Made by a program: the position numbers and the translations under genes | The notes under the pieces: generated by a model | Database searches by the model: none | What the model saw: the letters and a program-made list of their open reading frames with translations, nothing else | Told to the model about the DNA's origin: nothing | Assembly (NCBI GenBank): GCA_025765615.1 | Contig: JAIVFJ010000033.1 | Location: forward strand, 283,501-347,500 | From: Zopfochytrium polystomum | Taxonomy: Eukaryota; Chytridiomycota; Chytridiomycetes; Chytridiales; Chytridiaceae | Length of the DNA: 64,000 nt | Reading direction: 5' to 3' | In this document: one piece after another, positions 9,456 through 20,354 of the stretch | Layout: each line of letters opens with the position of its first letter | How positions within the stretch are numbered: the first letter of the stretch is position 1

Positions 9456-12400
9456 ATGCTTCTGCCACCGGGCGACGTCGGCGACGGCTGTGACTCCCCT
9501 TCGCAGCAGCCGCTGCAGCCGCAGTCCATACCACTCCAGCTCGCATGCCAAGGATTCGACCTTCACACCGCCAGCTGCTTCGATGATATCGTCTACTGGG
9601 CTGCGCCCCTTCCGCAGGTCAATCTTTCAGATGCAGACCAGAACACTCGAATGCCGTCTGCGAGAACGCTGGTGGATTCTCTGTCTGCCACCGCTTTCAC
9701 GTCAACTGAAATTAAGTCCGAATTTGCGAGCGCCGGGTTGAATGCGAATCCAGTGCCAGCAATCGCTTTGAATTATGTTGATGTACCGTACAGGTCGGAA
9801 ATCGACTTCCCAGGCCGAGAGCGCGTGCAACTCATCCAGCCACAAAAGCTGGACTCCATCGAAACAACTACTGTTTTACATTCATCTACTGTCGTCAACT
9901 TGAATCTTATCAACGTTGTTAAAATCATTCTTCCGCAAGAATCAAAGAAGGGCGAGGCTGCCTTCTCTTCAGCATCGAAAGACCGACCTCAGCCTCTTGA
10001 CGAATCGGGCAAATCTGTCGAAAACCTTAACCGGGCTCATTCCACCACGACATTCACAATGCAGGACTCCAGCGAAACACTTCCTGTCCCTTTAGTGGGA
10101 TTTGTTGCGGAGCCCTATCTGGAGCATCTACGGGAGAAGAGCCGGGAAGAATCACCCGTCCAGCCGATTGAACAATTTGAATCAGGCCATAGCGCAAAAG
10201 AAGCGGATGCGGGTCGCTTGTCGCAAGGGGACACTTCAATGGGCAAGGCAAACGACCGTTCACAACGCGGAGAGGAGAAGATCATACTTGTGGTAAGTTC
10301 GGAGTTTTTTTCATCTTATTTGAAAGCAAACAAAACCCTTAGGCACTCGGAGATCATTGGGTTCGCAAAGAGGTGTACGAGGAGGAAATGAGGAAAAGAG
10401 CGTTGGATGCAGTTACTGCATTGTCTACTGCAGAGCGACCCACCACAGTAAAAGAATCGCAATCGCATTGCGAAACTTCACTGGTCGATCCTCGTTTTCA
10501 AGAGAGCGGCAAAAGCTTGCCTGCAGTGAGAGTACGCCCTCTGCTTTCCATTGAAATCATCGTCGTCCTTCCTGACACCTTTCTGTCGTAAAAGGATGGG
10601 TTCGACGCACCGGCTTCACCGCAAAAGCGAGTGCCTCATTCAAATCCCATCGCGACATTGCCCACTAGCACAGAGTCGGAAGTTGTTGCCTCCCAACCTA
10701 TCCAACCTCAAACCCCCAAGCCTTCGGAGTCGAAGAGTAAAGCGAGGCAGCAATTAGAAAATTTTACCCACGAGCCGAAAACGCTTCTCCTTCCGACATC
10801 GGCTTCTTCAAAGCCCTCATCCGCACCACTGGGAGGAGCTCCATCCGAAAATACACGCAAAATCGAAGACATTCACGGACCGCCCAGCAAGGTCATAGTT
10901 CCTCCGGCGAGCGACAAGAAGCACAAGCCGCCCGAGCGTTTCTCCGCACCGCAGCGCTCCGACGCCACCCTCGAAGACGCGATCGTTTGTGAAAGCTCGG
11001 ACGCCCCGGCGTGGAAGTCTGTGGAGGATATTCTGGGCGAGACAAAGCCCGGCTGGCCGAGCGGCGGGTCGAGCGGAAATGAGCAGAAGGAGGCAGAAGC
11101 TGAAAAAGCCGAAGAGGACGTGGTCGAGGCAGCAGAAGCGGCGAGAGGTCGGAATAAAGTTTGGGAAACTGCGTTCAGGTGGTTTAACTTGGCCAGGTCG
11201 GTTGCGACGGCGGTGTACTCGATACACTCGTGTTCTATCGGACTCTATGAGTGAGTAGATTCCTTTCTTCCAACCTGTTGATTGAAAGTTATTTCTCTTC
11301 AAGTCCATACTACGTAGCATTGAATGCGCAAGGCCTAATGGTTGCGATGATCTTCTTCAGCTTTGTGGATGTCATTGTCTCATTCATCAAGGCGTTTCCA
11401 AAAATGTTTTGGTGTTTTTGGAATGTTCGGAATGTAAGCATATTTCCGTTGAAACCAATTATGTTTGCTTCTTACCGATTGCTGGGGCTCCACAGTGGGA
11501 TCCGTTCAGAAAATCTTACAGGTGCGGCTGGTCGAGGAGTCGCGGGCTTTGAATGAAACGGCTAATTTCCACCGCCCTGCAGCATATGGGCCATCGTCGC
11601 TGACCACGATTTGATAGTTGATCTCCTACCCCTTCTCGTTAACACAGTTCTTAAGGTAAGGTTCTTGAGCTTTCCAGTCAATCTGGGCCGACTGAACAAT
11701 TTGCAACAAGGTATACTCGTACCGTCTAGCCGAAGTCGTAGCGAATCCCGCAGCACAAGACTCAATTACGACAGCAAAATGGACTTGGGCGGACTTATCT
11801 TCGCCCCAGTACCACAACTTTGTTCAATTACTTCTTTACGGTAAATTTCCTCTTCTCCATGTTTCAGGTCCAAACTTAACCCTTCAAAATGAAAGCTTCC
11901 TCGATGCTTTACACAATTTTGTTTCACACTGGCCGGATAATTAAGTTGATTGCGTTCGAAAAGAAGGCGTACGTCATTGGACTTTACGTTTTGCTCAAGG
12001 CTCTGCTCGTTATCTGGGACATTTTCACGAACGGGTGAGGCAGATCTTGCGGCATTCGGCAACCTGTTGTTGCTTTTCAACCCATTAAAACTCCTTGGCC
12101 AGTCTTCTACTATACGAGTCTCTTGTCGCAGACGGAATAGGGCTCTGTCGCCCCTCTCCCAACACACGCCTCATCCTGGCGGTCATTGCTTTGTCGCCTG
12201 CGGTCACTTTATCCACCAATGTGCTGATCAACCTTCCACTCCACGTCGCATTCCTCCGTTTCCAGCTGAGAGCTCGAGACTCGAACGCGAGCGTTCCATT
12301 CCTTCGCGTTCTAAAAGCCGCTGCAAAGAAGACGTTTCATCCCCTCATTTCGGTATGTAGGCCCTCTGTTTCTCGTCGGTGTTTAATGTAAGCATTCAGG

Positions 12401-12762
12401 CCGTGTTCGGAAGCTATGCAGTCTTCTCTCTGGTTTCTCTGTTTTACGTTCAAAGCGTGCTGTCCCACTACGACCCTTGGGGAGACATCAAGAAAGGAAA
12501 GATACCTGCGGGCGTCATCCCCACGTCCGGTTTCTTTGGTTGGAGCACGAGGAAGGACGGCGACCTGGAAAACGGGGTCGGGCCTATCGTCCTGCTTGGG
12601 ATGGTGTGGCTGAACATCGTGGCGAACTACCTTGTTGGAGCAGCCGCCGCTGTCGCGTATTGGGCGTGGGTGCTCGTGTGGAATGTGCTGGGCGGCGAGC
12701 GAGGCGTTGCATGGCTGAAAAAGAGACTCAGAGGCGGGATGCAAAGCAGCCAAGTAGTGTGA
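9456..12762 (+). CDS. Large multi-pass membrane protein with disordered N-terminal half, unrecognised
   Basis: Ten exons keep one frame and give 930 aa: 9456-10292, 10343-10531, 10595-11250, 11304-11433, 11496-11521, 11583-11655, 11711-11840, 11896-12034, 12103-12352, 12400-12762. The first ~520 residues are polar and probably disordered (Ser/Pro/Glu-rich). The C-terminal ~400 residues hold about six hydrophobic segments, e.g. LMVAMIFFSFVDVIVSF, LIVDLLPLLVNTVL, YVIGLYVLLKALLVIWDIF, LILAVIALSPAVTLS, YAVFSLVSLFYVQSVL and VANYLVGAAAAVAYWAWVLV. A conserved-looking WDPFRKSY and HYDPWGDIKKG lie between spans. I do not recognise the family. Exons 5 and 6 are very short (26 and 73 bp), so automated models may miss them. 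Confidence 0.75.
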
Positions 12763-12821
12763 GAGTACCCTCGGAGATCAGTGGTTTATCGTCGAAAGCG
12801 AAGGGTAACGGGACATACCAA

Positions 12822-12847
12822 AAAAAAAAAAAAAAAAAAAAAAAAAA
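12822..12847. repeat. Poly(A) tract
   Basis: Uninterrupted run of about 26 A between the convergent ends of the membrane-protein gene (12762) and the Gir2-like gene (12905). Similar long A/T runs occur at about 23508, 26817, 52318, 53538, 57880 and 62720. Confidence 0.95.
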
Positions 12848-12904
12848 GGAGACCAGAAGCAAGCCGTACAAGGAATCTAACCCTCCCCACAGTCGTAAAT
12901 ACGC

Positions 12905-13861
12905 TCAGTCGTCGTCCTCCGCGAACCCCGCAAGCACCGCATTCTCCTCCTCGTCCGAGTCCTCGAGCCCCTCCATCTCTTGCGCAAAGAGCTCCTTGTC
13001 GAATTCGACCGTGACATCCTCGTCGGTGAGCAACGCCATGTCGGACTTTGCGAGCGACCGGTCTTTCTCAAACAGCTGCCGACCCGTTAACCTCGCGGAA
13101 GGAATGATGCCACCGCCGGTTCGCCCTGGCCGAATGGAGCCGGCTGCTGCTGAAGCTGGCGCCGCCATGGCGCCTGCCTGCGGGACAGTGATGTTGCCGT
13201 CCATGTCCTTCAGGAACCGCTCCCTCCATTCCAAGAACGACTCCTTGGTCACCTTTGTGCCCGCATGCCGCATCCGCTCCCGCTCCTCTTCTTCCACACG
13301 CCTCTTCTCCCGCTCCGTCTCCCGCCGCTCGATCCTCGCCTTCACGATCTCTTCGAGCTTCTCCCGTATCCCGGCGTGCACCCCAAACACCATCGCCATG
13401 CCCAGTTGCTCGGACGCCAGCGCGTCCGCGGCCTCCAGTAGGGCCGCCCGGTCCTCTGCCAGCAGGTGCGGCGACGCAGACACGACTTGGAAGACTGGCG
13501 CCGTTTCTGGGTAGGTCGGCGTGAAACTGACATGCAGGTAAAAGTGAGGGATGTCGGGTTCCAGAGTCAACGTGGGCGCGCCGTCGCCGCCGGCGGCATC
13601 GCCATCGCCGTCCCCGTCCTCTGCATCATCGTCATCGTCACCGTCCTCTGCGTCGTCGTCGTCGTCCTCTTCGTTGAAGTCGGCGGCGGCGGCGATGAGG
13701 TCGTGGTCAAAGTCGTCAGGGAGGGGCGGCGGGAGCGGCTCGTCTGACTTGACGAGGAGCTTGAACGAGACGGGCGGATCGCGCGATATCTCGACGAACT
13801 CTTCAAAGAAGATCGACTGCAGCGCTTCGATCTCCTGGGTCTGCTCTTCTGCGTGGTCCAT
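12905..13861 (-). CDS. GIR2: RWD-domain protein, Gir2/RWDD1 (DFRP2) family
   Basis: Gir2 (RWDD1/DFRP2) binds DRG-type GTPases and the Gcn1 translation-stress factor. About 318 aa from the ATG at 13861; an in-frame ATG six codons upstream (13879) is possible but gives a non-conserved start. Residues 1-30 (EEQTQEIEALQSIFFEEFVE) begin the RWD domain; FYLHVSFTPTYPETAPVFQV contains the YPxxxP RWD signature. A helix EQLGMAMVFGVHAGIREKLEEI and a charged coiled coil follow, then GTKVTKESFLEWRERF and LTGRQLFEKD, both hallmarks of this family's C-terminal DRG-binding region, and an acidic tail. An acidic Asp/Glu/Gly insert (about residues 70-105) interrupts the RWD domain. Single exon. Confidence 0.92.
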   Translation of the reverse strand: MDHAEEQTQEIEALQSIFFEEFVEISRDPPVSFKLLVKSDEPLPPPLPDDFDHDLIAAAADFNEEDDDDDAEDGDDDDDAEDGDGDGDAAGGDGAPTLTLEPDIPHFYLHVSFTPTYPETAPVFQVVSASPHLLAEDRAALLEAADALASEQLGMAMVFGVHAGIREKLEEIVKARIERRETEREKRRVEEEERERMRHAGTKVTKESFLEWRERFLKDMDGNITVPQAGAMAAPASAAAGSIRPGRTGGGIIPSARLTGRQLFEKDRSLAKSDMALLTDEDVTVEFDKELFAQEMEGLEDSDEEENAVLAGFAEDDD

Positions 13862-14700
13862 GGTTTGTGCCCGGTGCACGACGACAGGAGGACGAGGGCG
13901 CGACAGATAGCCGGATTTTTTGTTTCTTCAATTGCCTCACAGTGACAAGTGGAATGAGTCTCGTTGGGCAACATTGCGGCAACGGGAGCGCATGTGGGTG
14001 ACATCCTGTGTTAAGTGCAGCTGAGGGCTGTGGCTTCGTACGCTGGGGAAAGAGCTGTGGTTGGTCAGGCACTTCACTCGTCCAAACCAACAGTGTCATT
14101 ACATATGTTATCTCCCCTGCCGCGCTCGATGTGACACGCTGTGGGTTGCCTTGATTCAACTTGGCCACCACCACTTCTTCCTCCTCGCCCGGGTTGCATT
14201 ATATTGCTCCCTCCCATCGTCCCAACTCCGTCTGCCCTCTCTTCTTACCGCCCACCCCTGACGACCCTTCGTCTCCTTCCGACGATTTCCACCTGACTCA
14301 TCATCTTTTCTTCGCATCCCCTCTGCGTCTTCTCGTTGGTCACGATTTTCTGCTGTAGCCCGACATATTCTGTTTCGTCATAAGCGGTCCATGAGGGAGA
14401 TAATTATTCAACGCAACCTTCTGGTATTAAGGGTTGCTTTTGGCTGTACGCAGTCATCAGCGGGCCGGAACGGTTTGTCCGCGGAGTAAATAAAAAATTC
14501 AAGAATGAACGAAGAGAAGCGAAGTGAAAGTCCCGCCCTCAGTTCGCGCAGATGGAATGCGTTCTCCAGCCCTGATGAAGAGAAGTGGAAATGAGTTTGT
14601 GTTGCCAGACCGTCATGCTGCAGATGCACTGCTGTGTTCCCTGTAGCTCGGTTTTCTGAAAGAAAACACTTGCTTGTCGGACCTTTCAAAAATATTCAGC
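13862..14700. other. Intergenic region
   Basis: About 840 bp between the divergent Gir2-like start and the TMEM249-like 3' end. No open reading frame with coding character, RNA gene or long repeat is visible; it is moderately pyrimidine-rich around 14160-14360. Confidence 0.6.
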
Positions 14701-15849
14701 CTAGACAAATAGCTCAAATAGCATTGAAAACCTGAAGTGCCTGATGACATGATGAGGCGAGGTGTTGGCTTCGTCAAAGTAGCTGTTCGATAAAACCGGT
14801 AGGGTGGGAGAAGCGAGCATTTCAGGTTCTGTCTGTTCTAATATAAAACCGGCGATATCCGACCAACTCAACTTTAGATTAAGGTTTGCGGCTATCTGTT
14901 GACCGAGCTTTCGCAATTTCTGCATAAAGGTAATGATTAATGCCAGCATATTACCTTGGGCTCGATTACAATAATGGTTGTGTTTGTGCCTCACCTCGCA
15001 ATTTTTCGTGCTACCGCACAGCCTGCGGCTGTCAATTTGGTATCCATTGAGCACGAGATAGTACAGCTTGACCGCTCCTGTGCAGACATGGTAAGTCAAT
15101 TAAGCTACTTCAACTAGCGAGCTATTTTGCCCTTTCGTGCTCCGTAAACCCTTCTCCAAGTCCTTCTCGCCGATATGACCGCCCTGCCTCCCTCGAAAAA
15201 AAAAAGTCAAACTCACCCGATCGCACCTCCTTCCGCAATCGAATGTATATGTTGTAGTACTCCCCCCTGACGCGCACGTTGCTCCCGTTCGTGAACGCGT
15301 ACTGCTTCAGCGTTGGAAACAGCATGTAGTGGCGGGTGTCCTTGTAGTTCCAGATCGCGGCGAGGGAGACGACGACCACAAAAACGGGGATCATGAAGAA
15401 CGCCTGGTAAAAAAGAGAGGAGAGACGGGAGGGTTTTTTCGGAAAACAAGAACAAAGAAATTGTTAGGCAGGGGAAATCATGGCGGAACGAACGGGGGAA
15501 AGGACAACTGACGCTGTCGAGGTAATTGCCGCAGATGGTGTAGACGAAGCCGACGAATCCCGCGATCAGGAAGAAAACGGCGACGTACAGCGTCGTGTTG
15601 CGGACCGAGAATTCGAGGCCTTCAGCCCCCGTTTTGTTTATTTGCAGTGAAGCAAAAGTGAGTGTTTGAGGTTGGGGTGGGAGTGCCTACTTTCCTACCT
15701 CGCTCGTGGACGTAATAGGGAAAGTACGGGTTGGCGGCCATCTTCTTCTCGAGGGCGTCCTCGACGGTCTTGATCCTGCCGCCGCGGCCGCGGCCGTTGT
15801 TGTTGGAACGGCGATTGCCCGCGCCGGCGACGGTGGAACGCCCAAACAT
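14701..15849 (-). CDS. TMEM249-like two-pass membrane protein
   Basis: Five exons, complement(15699..15849), (15513..15619), (15217..15403), (14995..15077), (14701..14919), splice in frame to 248 aa. A basic, Asn/Arg/Gly-rich N terminus (cytosolic) is followed by ALEKKMAANPYFPYYVHERG, two membrane spans (TTLYVAVFFLIAGFVGFVY; FMIPVFVVVVSLAAIW), and a soluble beta-rich tail: YYNIYIRLRKEVRSG, AVKLYYLVLNGYQID, KLRKLGQQIAANLNL and SNSYFDEANTSPHHVIRH. From memory, the tail with NYFD-like and S-HHV-RH motifs matches TMEM249, an accessory subunit of the sperm/flagellar CatSper calcium channel. I cannot run a search. If right, it supports a flagellated fungus. One donor is AGC|GTCAGT, weaker than the rest. 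Confidence 0.6.
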
Positions 15850-16550
15850 GATCAGGGGTAGATTAGGTTTGTCTTTTAAGATTGCAAGTCACGTGATGGG
15901 ACACATCATCGTCGAACACAGGGGAACGACTAACAACATTTATCCCGGGGCGACCCCGAGGCACTAAAAGCGACATTGCCAAACACACTTTGCAAACACT
16001 GAAAGGAAGATAACGGGGGAAAATCAAGCAACCACAACATTATACAGACAGCAAAAAGGGGTGAAGGGAACAAAGAAACAAGAGAGAAACAGAGCGTTGG
16101 GAACAACAGACGAATTTCGAGAGCAAAAGGAGGACGCCGACCGGAGAAGAAAAAAAATAAGGAACATAAAAGGCAGACGTGAATCTGAAGAAAGCAAGAC
16201 AGAAATTCCGTGCGGAGAGAAGAGAGGAGGGTGAGGGGAAATTAATTGCAGCGGTGAGTCAGGCGTGTTTGTCACTGAAGGGAATGCAAGGAATAAAAAG
16301 ACACGAGAAGAAAAAAGGGCGTTGGTGGAGGGTAGGAAAAAACTCCAATCAGAACGAAATGCGGGGTGCGAGAAGAACAAAAAGGGTTCTACCAGAGAAC
16401 GATGGGAACAAACCTGGAAGGCGGCGGGTTGGAGGGGAAGAGCGGGACGGAGACCAAGTGCTCAAGGCACAAAGCCGAGAGAAAAATAGGGGTGGGGCTA
16501 AAGGCGCAAAACGTAATCCCTGCAGCGTGCCCACAAAGCTTCAAAGGAAA
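15850..16550. other. Purine-rich intergenic region
   Basis: About 700 bp upstream of the TMEM249-like gene, strongly purine-rich on the plus strand (A/G runs from 16000 to 16500). No credible gene or RNA seen. Confidence 0.6.
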
Positions 16551-17777
16551 TCAAGACAGCAAGTTCGCCACGGCCACGCTGCCGCCGTATGACGCCACCC
16601 GGCGCCTCCCACCCCCCGTCGGCGCACCCGCGCCCTCCACGCTCCCGCCTCCGCCGATATTACCACTGGGCCCAGCAGGCTCGTCCTCCTCTCGCGCGCG
16701 CTTCCTCGACTCGGCCGACGCCGAGGCGACGGCGACGGACGCCAGCGACGACAGCGCAGACGACGGCGGGAGCGGCGGCGGCGGCAGCGACGCCGGGGGC
16801 CCCATGGCAGACGCGTAGATCGACGGCGCGTGATGCGCATGCTGCTGCGCGTAGTACGGACTTGGCGCTGCGGCGGCGGCGGGGGCGAAGTTTGCGAGGG
16901 ACGGAGAGGAAGGGCGTCGATGCCGATGACGGATGGCGGCGGATGCAGGGTCCCCGATGACGTGTACTGGGAGTAGACACCCGAGGACGGATCGGCCGTC
17001 GTATAGGCTGGGCGCGAGCCGTTGTGGCCATTGTGCTCGCGGTAGTGGTGGTTGTGGCTGCTGCTTGAATGCGTGCTCTGGGGTTGTGCCGCCGAGCTGC
17101 TGGGGTAGTACCGCGAAGGCTGCGGTGGTGGCAGCTGTGGGGTTGATGGCGAGGAGTGCGGACGAGTTTTGGGACCTCGACGTCAGAGACGCGATCGATG
17201 GAAGGACGAACTGTGGCTGCTGCGACGGTGACGAACTGGCTGTCGACGCGGGCCTGTAAGTTGACCACGAAGACGACGACGACGATGACGACGAAGAAGA
17301 CGAAGACAGCCGAGGGGCAGGCTCCAACGGTGGTTCTTTTGTCGACCCAGACGACGGAGCATTATGAACGTACATGCCAAGGGGCGAGGGTGGGACGTGT
17401 CGTTGTGAGGACGAGGAGACAGACGACGGCGTCGAGGTAGGCGATGCGGTGAGGGTAGTAAGGCCGAGATGGTGAGGACGAGTAGGAGGTCGTCTGGACG
17501 GGTTGACTTTGCGAGTTGGCAGCGTACGACGGCAGAGGGCTGTCTGACGGTGCGGGGTGCGGAGACGCCGACCTAAATTGTGAAGGGGAGATGTTTGACG
17601 CCGTGGTATTGGTCGGGTGGTAGTAGGGATTGCTACTGGCCATCGAGTTGCTCTTTGGTTGCGGGGTGTTGGGTGTGGACGAGGCAGCCGCATTGGCTTG
17701 GTGAGCAGAGTGACTACCGTTGGGTTGAACCGCTCCACCTGATGCGGCCGATGGAACTGGTAACGGGGTCGCAGCGG
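16551..17777 (-). CDS. Low-complexity Ser/Pro/Ala/His-rich coding region, frame-broken
   Basis: This region has coding character on the minus strand, but the most protein-like frame changes several times. Near 17470-17840 one frame reads Ala/Ser/Asn/Pro-rich (SMASSNPYYHPTNTTASNIS, PLPSYAANSQSQPVQTTSY). Near 17150-17450 another reads SSVSSSSQRHVPPSPLGMY and FVLPSIASLTSRSQNSSALL. Around 16900-17080 a third is more natural (NHHYREHNGHNGSRPAYTT), and 16551-16900 ends with SRKRAREEDEPAG and SVAVANLLS. It may be the tail of the alpha/beta hydrolase upstream or a separate disordered regulatory protein. Small indels or missed short introns could both explain the frame changes. Function unknown. Confidence 0.4.
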   Translation of the reverse strand, partial: PLRPRYQFHRPHQVERFNPTVVTLLTKPMRLPRPHPTPRNQRATRWPVAIPTTTRPIPRRQTSPLHNLGRRLRTPHRQTALCRRTLPTRKVNPSRRPPTRPHHLGLTTLTASPTSTPSSVSSSSQRHVPPSPLGMYVHNAPSSGSTKEPPLEPAPRLSSSSSSSSSSSSSWSTYRPASTASSSPSQQPQFVLPSIASLTSRSQNSSALLAINPTAATTAAFAVLPQQLGGTTPEHAFKQQPQPPLPRAQWPQRLAPSLYDGRSVLGCLLPVHVIGDPASAAIRHRHRRPSSPSLANFAPAAAAAPSPYYAQQHAHHAPSIYASAMGPPASLPPPPLPPSSALSSLASVAVASASAESRKRAREEDEPAGPSGNIGGGGSVEGAGAPTGGGRRRVASYGGSVAVANLLS

Positions 17778-20354
17778 CTACCGCTGCAACCGCAGCCGCC
17801 GCAGCTGCGGCAGAAGCATATGCGGACGAAGCCTTTCGACCATCGCCTTCACGGTAGCGGACGGCACGCACTTCGAGTTTTGCAACGCGGCGGCTCTGGC
17901 TGCCTTCTCTCGCTCACGAGTTTTGGCCTCGGCGATTAGCGCAGAGAGCGCCTGTCGCTCCGCCCCCTGTTTCATTCTAAAGCCTTTGGCGCCTGCAAAA
18001 CACCCGATTCCTCCATCCTTCGTGTCTCCGTCGTCTGCTGAAGTTCCGTTCTCATCGGTCTTCACCTCTCCCATAGTTTCATCCCCGTCTGCGTCAGTCT
18101 TCACTGCAACTTTGGTCTCTGCCCAGAACGACATCGGAGCTGAACTGTCCCAGCCGAGGAAGTCGACAATGGCCAATACAACACCCTCCGCGGACTCTCT
18201 CTCGACTTGAAGGTGATGTGATCCGAATAGTGTCTCTTTTCGCAGCAGCCTGAAAGCTCCGAGCCGGCGCGACCACTTTTTACCTTCCAGGCAGAAGAGC
18301 TCCGACCGATCACCTGCCATGACGAAGACCGGGGCGGTGATGGACTTGAAGAAAGTGATGAGAGTGTCCTCTGGGCAGTGAAGGTAGGCCCAAAGAGTGA
18401 GGCTTGGGTCGTTGACCCACTGGTATCCTGTGACTGTTGTCGGTGTGGGTGGAGATGCTGTGGTTCCGTTGGCAGTCTTGGCGTCAGCCGTCGTATCAAT
18501 TTTACAGGTCGTGTCAGAAGGCGATCGCGGGGACTCCGGTTTCGCAGGAGCGATGGAAGCGACAGGTGCTGGTGTCGAGGCGGCGGCGGTCTTATCAGTC
18601 GGAGCTTCGATGGTGACGGGAACTAAGCCACGCTTGCAAAGCAGTCTTGCGGCGTCCCTCGAGACGCGCGTGTAGCCGTGCGTTCGAACTTTGACCGCTG
18701 CCTCCACGGTTTCAAAGACCCGCATTTTCGACTTTGCTTCAGCTGGGCTCAGCGCCCGCACATCTCTCCGCCGCGCAATGAACGCTGCCATCTCTGTTGC
18801 CTCGTCGGCGGTGAATTGAATGCATGTGCCAATCGAATCAACCATGCATACTGCGCGAACGCGGGAAGGGTAGCAGCCGGCAAATGCGGCAGAGATGTGG
18901 CCGCCCGTCGAGTGGCCAATGATGTTGAAGGAAGGCCAGCCCAGCAAGTCCACGACGCCGAGAATGTCGTCAATCAAGTCCCAAAGGTAGTATCCGCCGT
19001 GCGGGTGTCGGTGGTCGGAAAGGCCGTGGCCCGCCAGGTCGATGCAAACCACTACTGCGCCGAGCATGGCAAGGCGCGGCGCGACGAGGTCCCATGTGCC
19101 TGCGTTGTCCAACTATGGTTGGCATGTGGAAGGAGAGATGGGAGGGGGGATTAAGCACGCGATGTTAGTTAGGACGAAGCGTGGTCTAATGTGAGTGATA
19201 GTGTGATAGTTTGGGTGAAAAGGGACGGAAATTGATTGATGGAGAGGCCGTTCATCGATTAATGGAGCAGGGCCAAGTAACCTGGGCCTGTTTAGCCGAT
19301 CAGGGATGGTCTCGGCAAAAGGATTGCGAGTCTCTGGCGCGGGCACGCGTTCACCGAGATATGGGATGCCCGTGAACGCCTGAACCAATCAACCGATCAA
19401 TTGGACAATCATCGGCCAATCAGATTGCCGCTGGCGATTGAACGAGAACAGCGGACAGACAGGGACGACAGGGAGATTTGGGGTGATGGGTCGCTGGAGG
19501 GTCGGCCCGGCACTCACCCATCCGTGAACGGCCAGAACCCGCGACGCAGCGATCTCGTCCTTGCTCCACTCGCGCACGCCGCCGCCGCCGGCGCCGGTCG
19601 CGTCGCTGCTGTTGCTGCTGCCGCTGCTGCTCTGGAGCTTTCCCCACACCTTGGCGCGGATCACCACTCCCGACGGAACCGCAAACTCTCGCTCCGTCAC
19701 CGGCACGTCCTCGGGGGGATCCACGTACGAGGGGCACGTCCGCCGCTGGTGGTGGTCCACGTAGTTTCGCCGCTGCTGCTGTTGGTGCGGCTGCTGCACC
19801 GCGGCAGAAGGTTTAGCAGAACCAAGGGCCTTTGCGGCTGCACTGCCCGCTACGGCTGATGCCGCTGCCGAGGTAGAGGCTGCTGCTGCTGACGGAACCG
19901 CCGACCCGGGGGTGAGCGGGCCGGCTCCGACAGCGCTCGCGGCAGCGCAGGTCGAGACCGCAGACGAGGGCGACGGCGGGGCAGTGCTGCTCGCACGGCT
20001 TGCCGATGGGCCCGCTGCGGGCGGTTTGATGTCCTCTCCCACGCTATTTGACGAAGGGCTGCTCCGGTGCCGCTTGTTGGAGGGCGGAGAGGACGGGGCT
20101 GGGGTTTTCAAAAGCCACTGGCCCGTGGGGAGCTTCAGGGGCGGCGGCGGGGATCTGTCTGCGGGCGACGATGGGGACGCAGCAGAGTTGACAGAGTCGT
20201 GATCTGCGTCAGAGCCGGCACAGGCGACCGCAGAGGAGGCTGTGGGGGGCGGGACCGAGGGCGAGAGAGAAGAGCCGGCTGCGGCGGTCATCATTGTCGC
20301 TGCTGCGGAAGAAGGAGCCGTTTCGGGCGGAGCTGAAGGCGACGGCGCTGCCAT
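17778..20354 (-). CDS. Alpha/beta hydrolase (serine-hydrolase-like) with long disordered N terminus
   Basis: Exons complement(19518..20354) and complement(17778..19112) flank a 405-bp intron; the spliced junction LAVHGW|LDNAGTWDLVAPRL is the classic start of an alpha/beta hydrolase domain with the oxyanion HG. The nucleophile elbow is FNIIGHSTGGHISAAF (GxSxG), preceded by CIDLAGHGLSDHR. A plausible acid/His end is FVMAGDRSELF and GSHHLQVE. About 723 aa: the first ~220 are Ser/Pro/Ala-rich and probably disordered; the catalytic domain is ~220-560; the tail is charged. Closest family type is SERHL/MEST-like hydrolases; substrate unknown. An upstream in-frame ATG at 20522 is possible. The 3' end is uncertain, because the following low-complexity region may belong to the same gene. 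Confidence 0.78.

Noticed and set aside
12781..13014. Lys-rich ORFs around 12.8 kb
   Set aside because: They are translations of the poly(A) tract joined to antisense of the Gir2-like gene.
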